Source: Lonicera japonica (lineage: Eukaryota; Streptophyta; Magnoliopsida; Dipsacales; Caprifoliaceae). Taken from it: 64,000 bases of DNA. Under the pieces are notes generated by a model that saw only the letters and a list, made by a program, of their open reading frames with translations, ran no database searches and was not told where the DNA came from. Positions within the stretch are counted from its first letter, which is position 1; each line of letters begins with the position of its first letter. Where the stretch lies: contig CM038467.1 of assembly GCA_021464415.1 (NCBI GenBank), positions 50,511,309 to 50,575,308 on the forward strand, written 5' to 3'. Shown here one piece after another: positions 44,701-56,870 of this stretch. The position numbers were made by a program, and so were the translations under genes.

Positions 44701-46452
44701 CCCATTTAGGGATTTTAAAGGGGTTGTTAAAAGTGAAACGTTATAATATTTTCCAGTAATCTCGTACTATTAACCGACTCAAACCACTACATTATCCATG
44801 TTCCAGCTCCTTCTATTTAGAGGTATAACATTAGTCATAGAATATGATTCTTGTTTTTTTTATTAATATTATAGTAGTTTAAGTGATATACTAACAACCA
44901 TGTTCTTCGTATTAATTTGGTTATATTACATAGTGGTGTGATCATCCTAGTCTGCTATAGTTGTTATGTTGAAAACTCGGGCAGTTATTCCCTTGGCCCT
45001 GCAAAGAGTTCAGATAGTAGGCAAATTACTGTTGCTGAGGTTGTTAGCTCCCTGTGAGAATCTGCAAATGCAACCCCCGAGTCTCAAACCCTCTGGTTTG
45101 GGAGTTTGAAATATCGAAAATGATTCATTTTTTCCATTTCCTTTTATGTGTTGATAATTCGTATCGGGAGTCCTTTTATCCTATTTCTAGATGCAAGAAG
45201 GTTCGTTCAGGTCACCAATACGTTTTATAAGAAAATGGACAAAAGAGTTATGTAAGGGAAAAGGCTACATATAAGCCTTTTCTTACACATTTGTCTGCGA
45301 AACCAGGATTCTATAGAGTTCAGGAACTATGTTACGATTTGGGAAGGTGTTAAGCACCCATTCTGTCCTTTCGGTCTTTAATGGCTCTATGCGTTTATTC
45401 TATGTTGAAAAACATTGATTCTTTTACTAATATTTTACTGCTTTCTGGAAATAACTCATGAAAACTTGATTTTGAAAAAAAAAGGGAAATAGATGAAAAC
45501 CTTGTATTCCGTGATCCGATATTTTAGTTTTTTGTCGAAGTCTGATTACTAGTGACAAAAGTTTATCTTATCTTTTTTGAAATGAGAGTGATTCGGTATT
45601 ATTTCCTCAGACAACAATATCAATTATCTCGTTTGGTTAATTTAGAAAAGACTCGATCTTATCGAAATTGATTTGATATGGAATTTAACTCTTAAGGAGA
45701 GTGTATCAAGTATATCACAATCTATATGGAATATAAGCTATACCCGATTTTAATTCCTAGGTAAACTTTATCGGTCCAGGTTTTAGAAACTTAGTTTTAT
45801 CCGGACGATAGTGTACTTTACTTTTTCTGGTTTTGCAAGTGATTTTATCAGGGTTTTGTTTTGAAAATAGCAGATTATTTATAACTTGACAATAAGTTTA
45901 CTCAATTAGAATGCAGACATAACAATAGATATAAGAAAATAAAAATGAGTACACAAGTATATAATTTAAAGGCTGAAAAAAACTTTCGTTACCTTCCCGA
46001 TGATATAGATAACAAAGAAAGAAATAAAATATAATACGGTAGAGAGAATCCTAAAGATAATCAGCTTTTCTTCTTCAGATATTTCTGAGAACTCGAATCC
46101 AGAATAAAGGACGTCGAGTGTTGTGAATAAATGATTCTTCAGAAATCAGACGAGATAATAAATTGCACTTGATGATACTTCAAAGATCAGAAAATCAGAA
46201 CATATATAAGAGATCTTAGTTGTAAATTGATGTCCTTAAACCCTTGGCAGTGTTGGCCCTTTTATAGTGCTCAGAAGTGATTGTCGCATGACATTTTCCA
46301 AGAAAAGGGAAGTGTCGCGCAATATTTGGCCAGGTGTCGTGCAACAAATGGCTGAAGTGATCCTTCTGACAGACTGATTTCTCAGAAAGTGGTTGGTCTG
46401 TATTTGGGGGACTTGTCTGCAATAAATGGGGGAATGTCAAGCGACAAACTGA
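41739..46452. other. Large AT-rich spacer with microsatellites and element relics
   Basis: No supported gene. Notable pieces: AAATTTCAT...GAAGTAGG blocks in inverted pairs (42570-42630 and 42705-42752) and again at 43225-43310, related to the MITE at 25556; (TA)n runs at 42583-42604, 42649-42664, 43121-43138 and 44391-44411; a C13 homopolymer at about 44570; a GGTGGTTCGGCC block near 43575 and a GGGAAGGTGTTAAGCACCCA block near 45342, both phrases often seen in plant LTR retrotransposons and so possibly relics. Confidence 0.45.
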
Positions 46453-48047
46453 TGTACTAAGAAATTAGTACATTATAACCCATTAATTTATACTTTGGAT
46501 ATCATATATTTTTATATTTGTTGTATTTTTAGTGTTTTTCAGGTGTTTAGGATTAAATTAGAAGATTTCAAAGCAAGAAAAAACTGGCTGCGCACATCAC
46601 TTGTGTTAAAGAAAATACTGGTGCTAATCTGTACGGAATTTGAAGAAAACTCCAAGACAAAATTTGAAGATCTTTGAATTGGCTACGCGTAAGCAAAAAC
46701 CTTGCATCAATTGGAATTCGGAATAGAAAGTTATGGCCGAAATACGATCAGTACGCCAAAACAATAATTCCAGCGAGAATGGACCATTTTAATGAAGATG
46801 GGTTTAGTTATAAGTAAAGAGCCAAGCCTTTCAGCCCAATAAACAAGCCACAGTCCAGCGGGCTAATTTAAATAGCAAGCCCACTTCATTAATCCAACAA
46901 AGCTTAGCTACAGCCCATTAAGCAAGCTATGCCCAACTTCATTCAATTAAATCTAGAAGATCAAGCAAGCCCGCAGCTAAGCCCAAGGCCACATGGCCCA
47001 TCCTTGTCCCTGAATGCAAGACCAAGCCCACAACTCAAGAAAACCCTAAGCCACCAACCATCCAAAACCCTAAGCCATTGTCTTCATTATCAATAGAAAC
47101 ACCTGAAGCAATTAAATGGACAGAGAGGCACAATTACACAGGAGCGGTAGAGCACTAAAACAATTCTCTCATTCTTTTTCCTTCCTTATGTTCTTTTCCT
47201 TTCTTTCTTCATTTTATTGTAGAACCTTTATTTTATTATTGATTGGATGCTTGTAGACTATTATAATTAATTTATAATTATTTTCTTCTTCTTCAATTTA
47301 TTTGCGCGTACTCAAGTGAGTATTTAATTTATTTATTTGTGCATTATTTAATTATGTTTTGTGTTTTAGTTGCAAGCATGTTAGGCTAGATTATTATCTA
47401 AGATAGAGGATGATTATATTTGATTGATTCTCTTGCACATATTCATACCAATTAATTCTACCCATTTAATGCTTGAATGTTAAAAAATAATTCTTCCTAT
47501 TGAATGCCTATTTTAATTGATATAAAAATAAAATTGGATTCTCATTATAATTTGTTGGATTCATTTTATAATTTGTTAAAAGTGGATATAAATTGTGTTT
47601 TGATAGATATAGTGAGTGTTTTGATTTTATATATAAGTTTGGCTGTGGAAGAATTAATAATTAGACTTTAAAAATTAATTGGGTTTAAACAATTTTATTT
47701 TCCGCATCTAATAGAGTCGAGAGACCAAATTAATGCGAGACAAAGAGTAGAGTTTATTAGGCATGAATATTAAGAACATGATATCAAATATATGAGTTGT
47801 CCACCTAGTATTTCATAAATTGATTATTTTTTTATATTTTATTGATTAATTATTTAGTTAGTATTTTATTAATTAAATATTTTATTAGTGTTTTTAGTCG
47901 ATAACTCATAATCTCCCTATTTCTAAACTAGATTAGGAATTAATCAAAATTAGTAAGTGGTAAAAATATCAAGTCCTTTAGGTTCGACCTCGCACTTGCA
48001 TACGTTAAACTATATACCGATTGGTGCGCTTGCGAGTAAATAAAACA
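46453..48047 (+). repeat. 5' LTR of the Athila-type element (edges approximate)
   Basis: The start is set at TGTACTAAGAAATTAGTACA and the end at AAAACA just before the primer site; both are by analogy with related elements because there is no second LTR to compare. The middle is rich in GCCCA repeats (46830-47050). A 60-codon open frame (46495-46677) within it shows no domain. Confidence 0.6.
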
Positions 48048-48182
48048 AGTTTTTGGCGCCGTTGTCGGGGACTTGATAAGTCGTCCCACCATTTTACTAA
48101 TTTAGATTATTTCTTTCTACTAGTTCATTTTTATTTAAAAAAAAAACAAAGAAAAAAAAAACCCTTAACAGTATAGTAGTGT

Positions 48183-50070
48183 ATGAGCATTGTTTGGAAG
48201 CGTGATATTAAGAGATTAAATATGACAGAGAACTTAGAACTTAATCCTTTGTTTGAGATAGGAACAATGGCTGATGAACAAGAAGAGACGAAGACTTTAA
48301 TGGAGCTTTTCTCTCCTATCACTACCAACCCACCTTCATGGATAGTTTTACCTTCCACCACCGCAAATCATTTCGAACTTAAACCGCAAGTGATGCAAGT
48401 TCTTCCTATTTTTCATGGAATCGATCAAGAAGATCCTTATCTCCATATTAAGGATTTTCTAGAAATTTGCGCTACTTTTAAGTTTCAAAATTTTTCAGAT
48501 GAGTCATTTCGTTTACGTTTATTTCCTTTTTCCCTAAAAGGAAAAGAAAAGGCGTGGCTCAATTCATTACCTTCTAGGTCCATTAATAATTGGGAAACTT
48601 TGGTTTCCAAATTTCTTACTAAATTTTTTCTCATGTCAAAAAAAAAATGAACTTCGAAGACAGATATCTTATTTTTGTCAAGAAGATCATGAAAAATTCT
48701 TTGAGTCTTGGGAAAGATTTAAGGACCTACTTCTCAGATGTCTACACCACGGTTTTGAGACATGGAGATTAGTACAATTCTTTTACAATGGATTGACTCA
48801 AACTAATCGAAATATGATTGAGTCAATGATTAGTGGTACTTTTCTTAGTCTCACTGAAGATCAAGCTTATAATTTTCTCGAGAATCTTTTCGAGAGCTCT
48901 CAGTAATGGGATTTCTCTTCTCGAAAAAATTCTTCATCTCAAAACAAGAAGAGGGAAGGCATCTATGAATTGACCGAAGGTGTAGAGACTAGAAGGCAGT
49001 TAGATAGTCTCTCGAAGAAACTTGAAGCGCTAACAATGCAACTGGACGGTAATTCCGTCAACCAAGTTCAAGCTGAAGGATGTTCTATGTGTGCTAGCCC
49101 TATGCACACATCGCAAACTTGTCCTTCTATGGTAGGATTCTCTGAATTCACACCACAACAAGTAAATGCGATGAATGACTATAAGAAGCAATTCAATAGT
49201 CCATTCACAGATACATACAATCCAAGTTGGAGAAACCATCCAAATTTTTCGTGGTCACAAGGTCAGCCCATGTCCAATATGGGTTCCTCATCATCTAATG
49301 TTCCACGACAGTAGCCAGCCCCTGGTTTCTGTCCTCATGTAAATTACTATCCACCATTCCAACCTACTCCATCATCCCATGTCACTCTAACACAATTCTC
49401 ATCTTTGGAGGACACTCTCAAACAATTTATCCAAGTGACAACCCAAAGCAATCAGACTTCAAGCCTGCTTTTGCAAGAAGTCAAAAATAATGGCATTATG
49501 AACACTCAAGCCATCATCAGGCTATAGAATCAAATGGGTCTAGTGGCGATTTAATTGGGTGAAAAAGAGAAGAGAAAATTTCTGAGTCAACTAATCCCGA
49601 ACCCTAAAGGTGTTTTTTCGAGCGAGTCAGCTTCTAACTTACTAAATGCACAAACACATGAGCAAGTCCAAGCCATCACCACACTTAGATCAGGAAAGGT
49701 GGTTGACAATAAAGTGAGTTTGCCAGAGAGCGAGGAGGAAGAGAAAGAACAAGAGCAAATTCCAGCTGAGGTTGCTCCTACACCTCAAGTTATGAACCAA
49801 TCTCCTCCTGCTAAGCAAGTAATTGAAGATACCTCGAGTAGGACTTTTGTTCCTAAAGCCCTATTTCCTCATAGGCTTAAAGAAAATAAGAAAGGTACAC
49901 AATTTAAAGAAATTTTAGAGGTGTTTAAGCAAGTCCAGATAAACATCCCATTACTTGATGCAATAAAGCAAGTACCTTCTTATGCTAAGTTCCTCAAAGA
50001 CTTAGTCACTCAAAAAAGGAGAACAAATGTTCCAAAAAGGCATTATTGGCTAAATAGGCGAGCTCCATAA
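48183..50070 (+). pseudogene. Athila-type gag, broken
   Basis: The N-terminal part (48183-48650) has the conserved gag core: FELKPQVMQVLPIFHGIDQEDPYLHIKDFLEIC, then LRLFPFSLKGKEKAWLNSLP and a W-x4-VSKFLTKFF block. The frame is lost in an A run at 48638-48647 and resumes in other frames (ESWERFKDLLLRC near 48704, FYNGLTQTN near 48780, then 48970-49314 with a CSMCASPMHTSQTCP knuckle-like motif, and 49555-50070). Stops at about 48904, 49312, 49525 and 49549 interrupt it. Role in a live element: nucleocapsid formation. This copy is dead. Confidence 0.8.
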
Positions 50071-50129
50071 TTCAATACAGAATCCCTGTTAAGTATAGGG
50101 ACCCTGGCTGTCCAACAATCTCCTGCAAG

Positions 50130-50540
50130 ATTGGGGATAATCATACTGAGCGAGCTTTAGTAGATCTTGGGGCTAGTGTTAATCTACTGCCATATTCTAT
50201 GTATGTGCAGTTACATTTAGGAGAGTTGAAGCCGACTCCAATGACAATCCAACTTGCTAATCGATCAGTAAAAATTCCAAAGGGAGTCATTGAAGATGTT
50301 TTGATAAAGGTAGACAGTTTCTACTTTCTAGTGGACTTTGTTGTCCTTGACACTGAACCTGTTAAGAACATTAAAGGCCAAATTCCTGTGATTCTAGGGT
50401 GACCATTCCTTACTACTTCTAACGCCCTAATCAATTGCAGAAATGTAGTAATGAAAATTTCTTTTGGGAATATCACCGCTGAGCTAAATATCTTTGACAT
50501 TAGCAAAATCTCTATAAACACTGATGATGATGATGTTGGT
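50130..50540 (+). pseudogene. Athila-type aspartic protease region, broken
   Basis: VDLGASVNLLPYSMY at about 50160-50200 contains the active-site triad in the DLGAS form typical of this clade. It is followed by LGELKPTPMTIQLANRS, then FLVDFVVLD and IPVILG. A stop (TGA) at 50401-50403 falls where the next residues would read PFLTTSNALINCRN. Another stop lies at about 50540. Confidence 0.75.
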
Positions 50541-50954
50541 TAAGTTCACTTGATTAATAGTCTAGTAGAGGAATCGTTTTCGCAAATGTGCAAAGAGGAC
50601 CCATTAGAGGCTTGTTTATCTCATTTTAGTTGCAATTTCAACATAGATGAATCAATGGAGAAAGTCAATGCGCTATTGGATTCAGTAACTGTCATGGGTA
50701 CACACTCTTTTCAACCAAAACCAGAGCCTCTCAATCTTTCATCAACTCCTCAACCTCCTTCCATCGATGAACCACCAAAGCTGGAACCAAAGCTGGACTT
50801 GAAGCCTTTTCCTGATAATCTAAAATATGCCTTTCTCGGTTTAGCAGAATCTTTTCCGATTATTATAGCTTCTGACCTTAATAATGCTCAAGAAAAGCAA
50901 CTGCTTGAAATCCTTTAGAAGCATAAGGAAACTACAGGCTGGTCAATCACATAT

Positions 50955-53702
50955 TTGAAAAGAATTAGCCCGTCAGTTGTAATGCACAAGATTTACTTGG
51001 AGGAGAACTCAAAACCCTCTCGTGAACCACAAAGAAGGCTTAATCCGGTAATGAAACAAGTAGTTAGGGCTGAGGTACTCAAGCTTTTAAACGCGGGTAT
51101 TATCTACCCAATATCTGATAGTGAATGGGTAAGCATGTGTAAGTAGTTCCCAAGGAATCGAGAATTATAATGGTAGCTGATGAGCATAATGAGTTAGTTC
51201 CATCTCGCGTCCAGAGGGGATGGCGTGTTTGTATTGACTACCGAAAATTGAACTCAATGACGAGGAAGGATCACTTTCCCCTTCCTTACATTGATCAAAT
51301 GTTGGAACGGTTAGCCAGTCATACTTACTATTGCTTTCTGGATGGTTACTCTGGCTATAGCCAGATTCCAGTTGACCTAGTTGATCAAGAAAAGACGACA
51401 TTCACGTGTCCTTTTGGTACATTTGCCTACCGACGCATTCCTTTCGGGCTATGCAATGCACCTGCCACTTTTCAGCGGTGTATAATCTCCATCTTTTTGA
51501 CATAGTAGAGCGATTTCTAGAGGCCTTTGTGGATGATTTTTCTGTCTTTGGGTCTTCGTTTGAAAAATTCTTGAAACACCTAGCTCTAGTTTTAGAGAGG
51601 TGTGAAGAAAAGAATCTCGTGCTTAACTGGGAAAAATGCCATTTTATGGTACAAAGATGAATTGTTCTTGGGCACATCATCTCTGCAAAGGGAATTGAAG
51701 TGGACAAGGCTAAAATTGATCAATCTCTAACCTACCGCCCCCGCGGACACTTAAAAAGATTCGTTCATTCTTAGGCCATGCTTGATTTTGTAGGCGTTTT
51801 ATCAAGGATTTTAGCAAGATTGCTAGACTCTATGTAGTCTTCTTTTTAAAGACGCCCCATTTATGTTTAATGAAACATGCCTAAAAGCCTTTGAAACATT
51901 AAAATATGCTCTGACCTCCGCACCTATCATTCGGTCCTCTGACTAAAATCTTCCATTCGAGATCATGTATGATGCATCTGATTATGCGGTTGGGGCTGTT
52001 TTAGGTCAAAGAATCGATAAAGTCCCTCTTGTAATTTACTATGCAAGCAGGACTTTAAACAATGCTCAACTCCATTATTCCACCACGTAGAAGGATTTAT
52101 TAACAGTCATTTTTGCTCTGGATAAGTTTAGGTCCTATCTCTTAGAATCTAAAGTCCTTGTTTATTCAGATCTCGCCGCTTTAAAATACTTACTTTCTAA
52201 GAAAGATGCAAAGTTGCAATTGATTCGGTGGGTCTTGTTGTTACAAAAGTTGGATTTGGACATTAAAGATAAGAAAAGAACTGAGAATGTTGTAGCAGAT
52301 CACCTGTCCAGGCTCATAGTTGAATTCTCTAGTGATTCAGTGCCCATAGCTAAAACATTCCTCGATGAGCAGCTAATGCAAATTTTCCAGTCACCTTGGT
52401 ATGCGAACATTGTAAATTATCTTGTCACTCGTGAAATATCAAATCATTGGTCAAAGCAAGATAAGTACAAATTTTTGTCTGTGGTGAAGTTCTTTTATTG
52501 GGATGATCCCTATCTCTTTAAGTACTGTCTAGATCAGGTAATTAGGAGATGTATTCCTAAGGAAGATCAAATGAAAATTCTCTCCTTTTGCTATGATCAG
52601 CCATGTGGAAGCTATTTTAGTAGAAAGAAAACCTCTGCTAAGGTTTTACAGTGTGGATTTTATTGGCCTTCATTGTTTTGAAATGCACATGCTTATTGTG
52701 TAGCCTCTAAGAGATGTCAAAAGTTAGGAAGTCTTACACGCCAAAGTATGATGCCCCTTAATGTCATTTTAATAGTGAAGATCTTTGATGTGTGGGGGAT
52801 AGACTTTATGGGACCATTTCCTAACTCGTTTGGCAATCTCTACATCTTAGTAGCCGATGATTATGCTCAAAATGGGTCGAGGTAACTGCGTGCTGAACAA
52901 ATGACCACAAAGTGGTGATCCGATTTTTGAAAGAACATATTCTTGCATGTTTTGGTACACCTCGCACTATCATTAGTGATGGGGGATTACACTTTTGCAA
53001 TAGACCATTTGAAAGTCTAATGAAAAAGTACTGAGTGATCCATAAAGTGTCAACTGCGTACCATCCACAAACTAGTGAACAGGCTGAAATTTCAAATAGG
53101 GAGATCAAGCATATCTTGGAAAAGACAGTAAATCGCTAAATCCTAATAGAAAAGATTGGTCAGTCCAACTGACAGATGCTCTGTGGACATACCGTACTGC
53201 ATACAAGACTCCCATTGGAATGTCTCCAAACCGCTTAGTTTATGGCAAGGCATGTCACCTGCCTGTTGAGTTGGAACATAAAGCTTTTTGGGCTATTAGA
53301 CTACATAATTTTGATATTGACCAGGCAAGAACCCATAGGAAGCTCCAAGTGGCTGAGCTAAAAAAGATAAGGAATGATGCTTATGACTGTGCCAAGTCAT
53401 ACAAAGAAATAATGAAAAGGGTACATGATCTGAAGATTCTTCGAAAATCGTTTCACCCTGACCAGAAAGTCCTTCTTTATAATTTTCGTTTACATCTGTT
53501 CTTAGGTAAGTTAAAATCTAAATGGTCCGGTCCATTCATAGTCCAGTAGGTTTATCCTCATGAGGCCGTTGAGATTCAGAATCCAAGAGATGGTAGTGTA
53601 TTTAAAGTGAATGGCCATCGTTTAAAACCATTTTTCGAGTTTGAATACCCAGAAGTTAAAGTTATGCTTCTGGAGAATCCATTTACGGGGATTGATTTTT
53701 GA
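50955..53702 (+). pseudogene. Athila-type reverse transcriptase, RNase H and integrase, broken
   Basis: Reverse transcriptase: WRVCIDYRKLNSMTRKDHFP, YCFLDGYSGYSQIP, FGTFAYRRIPFGLCNAPATFQR (51200-51480), then FVDDFSVFGSSFE (51530-51560, the catalytic DD within FVDD) and LNWEKCHFMV. RNase H: MYDASDYAVGAVLGQR (about 51966) and RTENVVADHLSRL (about 52276). Integrase: zinc-like region near 52580-52720, [10 protein letters not shown] (about 52794), ISDGG (about 52970), then [20 protein letters not shown] (53220) and a C-terminal [10 protein letters not shown] (53518-53549). Stops or frameshifts occur at about 51144, 51503, 51659, 51730-51850, 52090, 52680, 53031 and 53140. The residues kept place it firmly in Ty3/gypsy. 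It is not functional. Confidence 0.85.
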
Positions 53703-55378
53703 GGCTATGATTATTGTATATTATTGTGTATAATATTATATTTGAATTTCTATTTTGCTTTTCTTTGTTCTCTCTCTAACAAAAGTGCAGGTTTATCTTT
53801 CTCATTGCACTTCATTGTCACTAGGTGATATCTTACCTTTTCTTATTTACTTGTCTTTATACATTGAGGACATGTAAAATTTAAGTTGGGGGGAGGGATT
53901 TATTTGCCTCATCATGCCATGCACTTCTCATTTTACACTTTGTTAGAAATTGAACAAAATTTTTTAATTTTTCTTTGGGGGGAGCGATTTATTTGAAGTT
54001 TCCCTTTGTATAGCTAGTGTGCTAACGATGACACATTTGTCTTAATACTTAAAATGTGCATGCCTAGTTCTCCTACTATTATTATTAAGAGAAATTTCAT
54101 GATTTTCAATCATCATTATATTTGAGCACATATGACAATGTATGCATGACTAGATGGAAGAGTGAGCATAACAACAACAACAGAGCCTTTATCCCACTAG
54201 GTGGGGTCGGCTACATGGATCAAACAACGCCATAGTGGCCTGTCATGAATCATATCTATAGTGAAACTATTTGCTTCTAAATCCTTCTTAATAGTTTCAC
54301 CTATAGTTTTTCTCGGTCTTCCTCTGCCTCTAACAATTTGGCTTCCCTCAATATGATCAACTCTCCGTACCACGGCATCTACCGGTCTCCTCCCTACATG
54401 CCCAAACCATCTAAGTCGAGAAATTTTTGAAAAACATAAATGTGGAGACTAAATTACCCATGAGTATTTGAGCCAAGCTTCTTATTTAAGGGGTTTTACA
54501 TCAATTCTTAATTTTTGAAAAACGTATCTCGTTAAGTAGTCACATTATTTTCTCTTTGATTGAACACTAGAAAGGTATGTCCATGAAATGCAATTCTCTT
54601 AAGGATTCTTGATATTATTTAAACTGAAGAACTATAAACCTTAGGAAGTGACTTAGGCCATCTTTGACAGCCTACATTTAGCCGAATCCCACCTTGAAAT
54701 ATATACCACTAGTCAACCCTTTTGAGCCTTATATATAAGCCTATATTTCAGAACCCAATATCCTCACCCTACTCTAAATAGGAGTACAAACCATATTTAT
54801 ATAGCCTACCTTTTATATAAGAATGTTTAAGATGTTATTTCTACATACTGGCATGAGTGAAAAGAGACCTTGAAATATAAAAAAATTTGTGATGAGAAAA
54901 AGGAAAATAATGAAAAAAAAAAAACTCAAATAAAATCAAGTTTAGCCTGAAATTTTAATTTTATACATCTCAATATGTTTCTTAGATCTCTTAATCCTTT
55001 TTATACCACTTTATTTGATTAGCCATCACCCTAAGCCTTATATTACAACCCGAAGAAGTCCTAAAAATCCCTTGGAATATGGTTTTGATGTGAGAGTGGT
55101 GGAGAGAATCCAATTATACATTTCACCTTTCTAGTGGGATTTATTCTTTCATGAGACTCTTGTTCTTTCATTTATAGCGTTTTTCATATATATACATGTG
55201 AGAGGCATTTGAATTTGAATACATTTACTCTTTATAGCCCACATGTAATGAGAGCATGTACACCATATTCTTGAGTGTTTCATTTGTGAAGTGTATACCA
55301 TGTAAGGAGTTAAGTCAAAGCATAGTTTGGATGGGATTTGAAAGTTTTTGCCCATTTGGATATCAATGATGTTATGTT
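53703..55378 (+). other. 3' non-coding tail of the Athila-type element
   Basis: It carries two G-rich polypurine-like tracts near 53884 and 53974 and then about 1.4 kb without an open frame that looks coding. A minus-strand frame at 55149-55415 has no recognisable domain. The tail is interrupted by the RTE fragment at 54170-54420. Confidence 0.6.
54170..54420 (-). pseudogene. RTE-type LINE 3' fragment, second copy, nested in the Athila tail
   Basis: About 250 bp nearly identical to 30623-30870, in the same orientation: the (TTG)n tail on the minus strand (54170-54184), then GGTGGGGTCGGCTACATGG in plus-strand reading, ending abruptly at CTAAGTCGAG (54420). It is 5'-truncated earlier than the first copy. 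The few differences between the copies suggest both derive from one young RTE family. Confidence 0.85.
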
Positions 55379-56815
55379 TGTTGACCTTAAAGTCAATTAA
55401 TCTTATTTTGATCATTACAATAAGTTAATAAAGTGTTATTTAACTCGGTTGTTCCAATGATGATAGCCACCTTAACCGATACACCTTCCGATCAAGTGTA
55501 AACTTCAAACCGAAATAGACAAACTCTCATGCAAGCTTTACAAATGCTTCTACTCATAAGAAACAAACTCAAATGATCTACATGTGCTATACAATACCAA
55601 GAAAGGATCAAGATCATCTCTATATGTTCTACAAAGGATTCAAACCAAGAAATGATCTACAACATCAATCAAGTGAAGATACGCCAAGAAAATCAAGCAT
55701 CACGAAGACTCGAAGTATCTTTAAATTTAGTGAGTGCTTAGATTTTATGTAAAAGATATCATTGATCATTTATATAGTTCATGAAATGCTTTAACCATGT
55801 CAAGATTGATCAAAACTAGTTTTATTATTGAAAACGTATTTTTACCGAAAACTAGTCATCTTGGAAAATTCACTATAAATTCATATGAATGAATTTTGAT
55901 ACAAAAACTATTTTAGAAGTCTTAGAAAACTATTTTTGATATTCTCCAAGCATTAAAATTGATTTCGGAGTCAAAATGCAAAAGTTGGAAAATTGCACAC
56001 AAAGCCCCCAAACTAGTGCCATGTAGTCAACTACATGGAATTGAGGGAGTTGACTTCCCCATGTAGTCGACTACATGGTTACCCAGTGAGTCGACTTCAT
56101 GAAGAAATATAGCCGTTGGAACTTTTACTAAAGTGCACTTTTGCCCCATTAATTTATTTCTCCACCACAAACGGTTACAAACTTTTGCTACATATATATA
56201 TGAGTTCTAAGACTCATTTTTATCAACTTGAATCATCATACAAACCCATATTTCATCTATTCACATTATTCAAGTTTGAAAGCTAAGGCATTGATCAATC
56301 TTTTCATTCTTTGAGCTTATATTCATTGATCAATTTTGATATCTCTTAGTGTGAGCTTCATTTGTAATTCATTATACACAAGAGCTATTGTACATTGGTG
56401 TTAATCACCAAAACTTGTTCAAATCATAATTGTGAGAGGTGTATCTCATAGAAATAGCAAGAGGGATTTCTTATGAGAGTATTGAAGGTGAGAGTATGTA
56501 ATAAGAATACACTTGTAGAGGTTTGATCTTCACCTGGAAGGAAATCGGTTACAGTGGAAATTCTCGGAAAACTAACCGAGCGCGGAGTAGGGGGAACAAG
56601 CCGAACCGTGTGGACAAAAAATCTTCGACTTTGATCGGTTCTATCTTTCTATCTCTTGCTCTATTATATTGTACTATTTATTCATTGTGTTTGGAATTAT
56701 CTTTGTTATTGATTGCTCGATAAATATTAACATAATATTTTCAAATTGATTTTTAAAATCCGATTAAGTTTTAAAATCCCTATTCACCCCCCTCTAGGGT
56801 ATTTTTCGACCTACA
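55379..56815 (+). repeat. 5' LTR of the SIRE/Maximus-type element (start approximate)
   Basis: The right edge is fixed by the primer site two bases beyond the CTACA end. The left edge is set at TGTTGACCTTAAAG, but TGTTTGTTGACC four bases earlier is equally possible because there is no second LTR. Three ATGTAGTCGACTACATGG-like palindromes or their variants occur at 56021-56100. A TATATATATGAG stretch at 56192 is a possible TATA region. Confidence 0.65.
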
Positions 56816-56870
56816 ATTGGTATCAGAGGTTGTACTCTTGTTTTGATTTAACAATCTTAGAGTTTACGAT

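Larger units (their letters stand above)
46453..55378 (+). mobile_element. Decayed Athila-type Ty3/gypsy element lacking its 3' LTR
   Basis: A putative 5' LTR (46453-48047) is followed by a primer site (TGGCGCCGTTGTCGGGGA, from 48054) of the kind used by Athila elements, then gag, protease, reverse transcriptase, RNase H and integrase in gypsy order. Candidate polypurine tracts (AAGTTGGGGGGAGGG at 53884 and TTTGGGGGGAGCG at about 53974) and a long non-coding tail follow. No copy of the LTR occurs downstream; the tail runs into the LTR of a copia element at about 55379. An RTE fragment is inserted at 54170-54420. Multiple stops and frameshifts make it non-functional. Confidence 0.8.

Noticed and set aside
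55149..55415. Minus-strand frame in the Athila tail as a possible envelope-like gene
   Set aside because: Too short, wrong strand relative to the element, no signal peptide or membrane segment.
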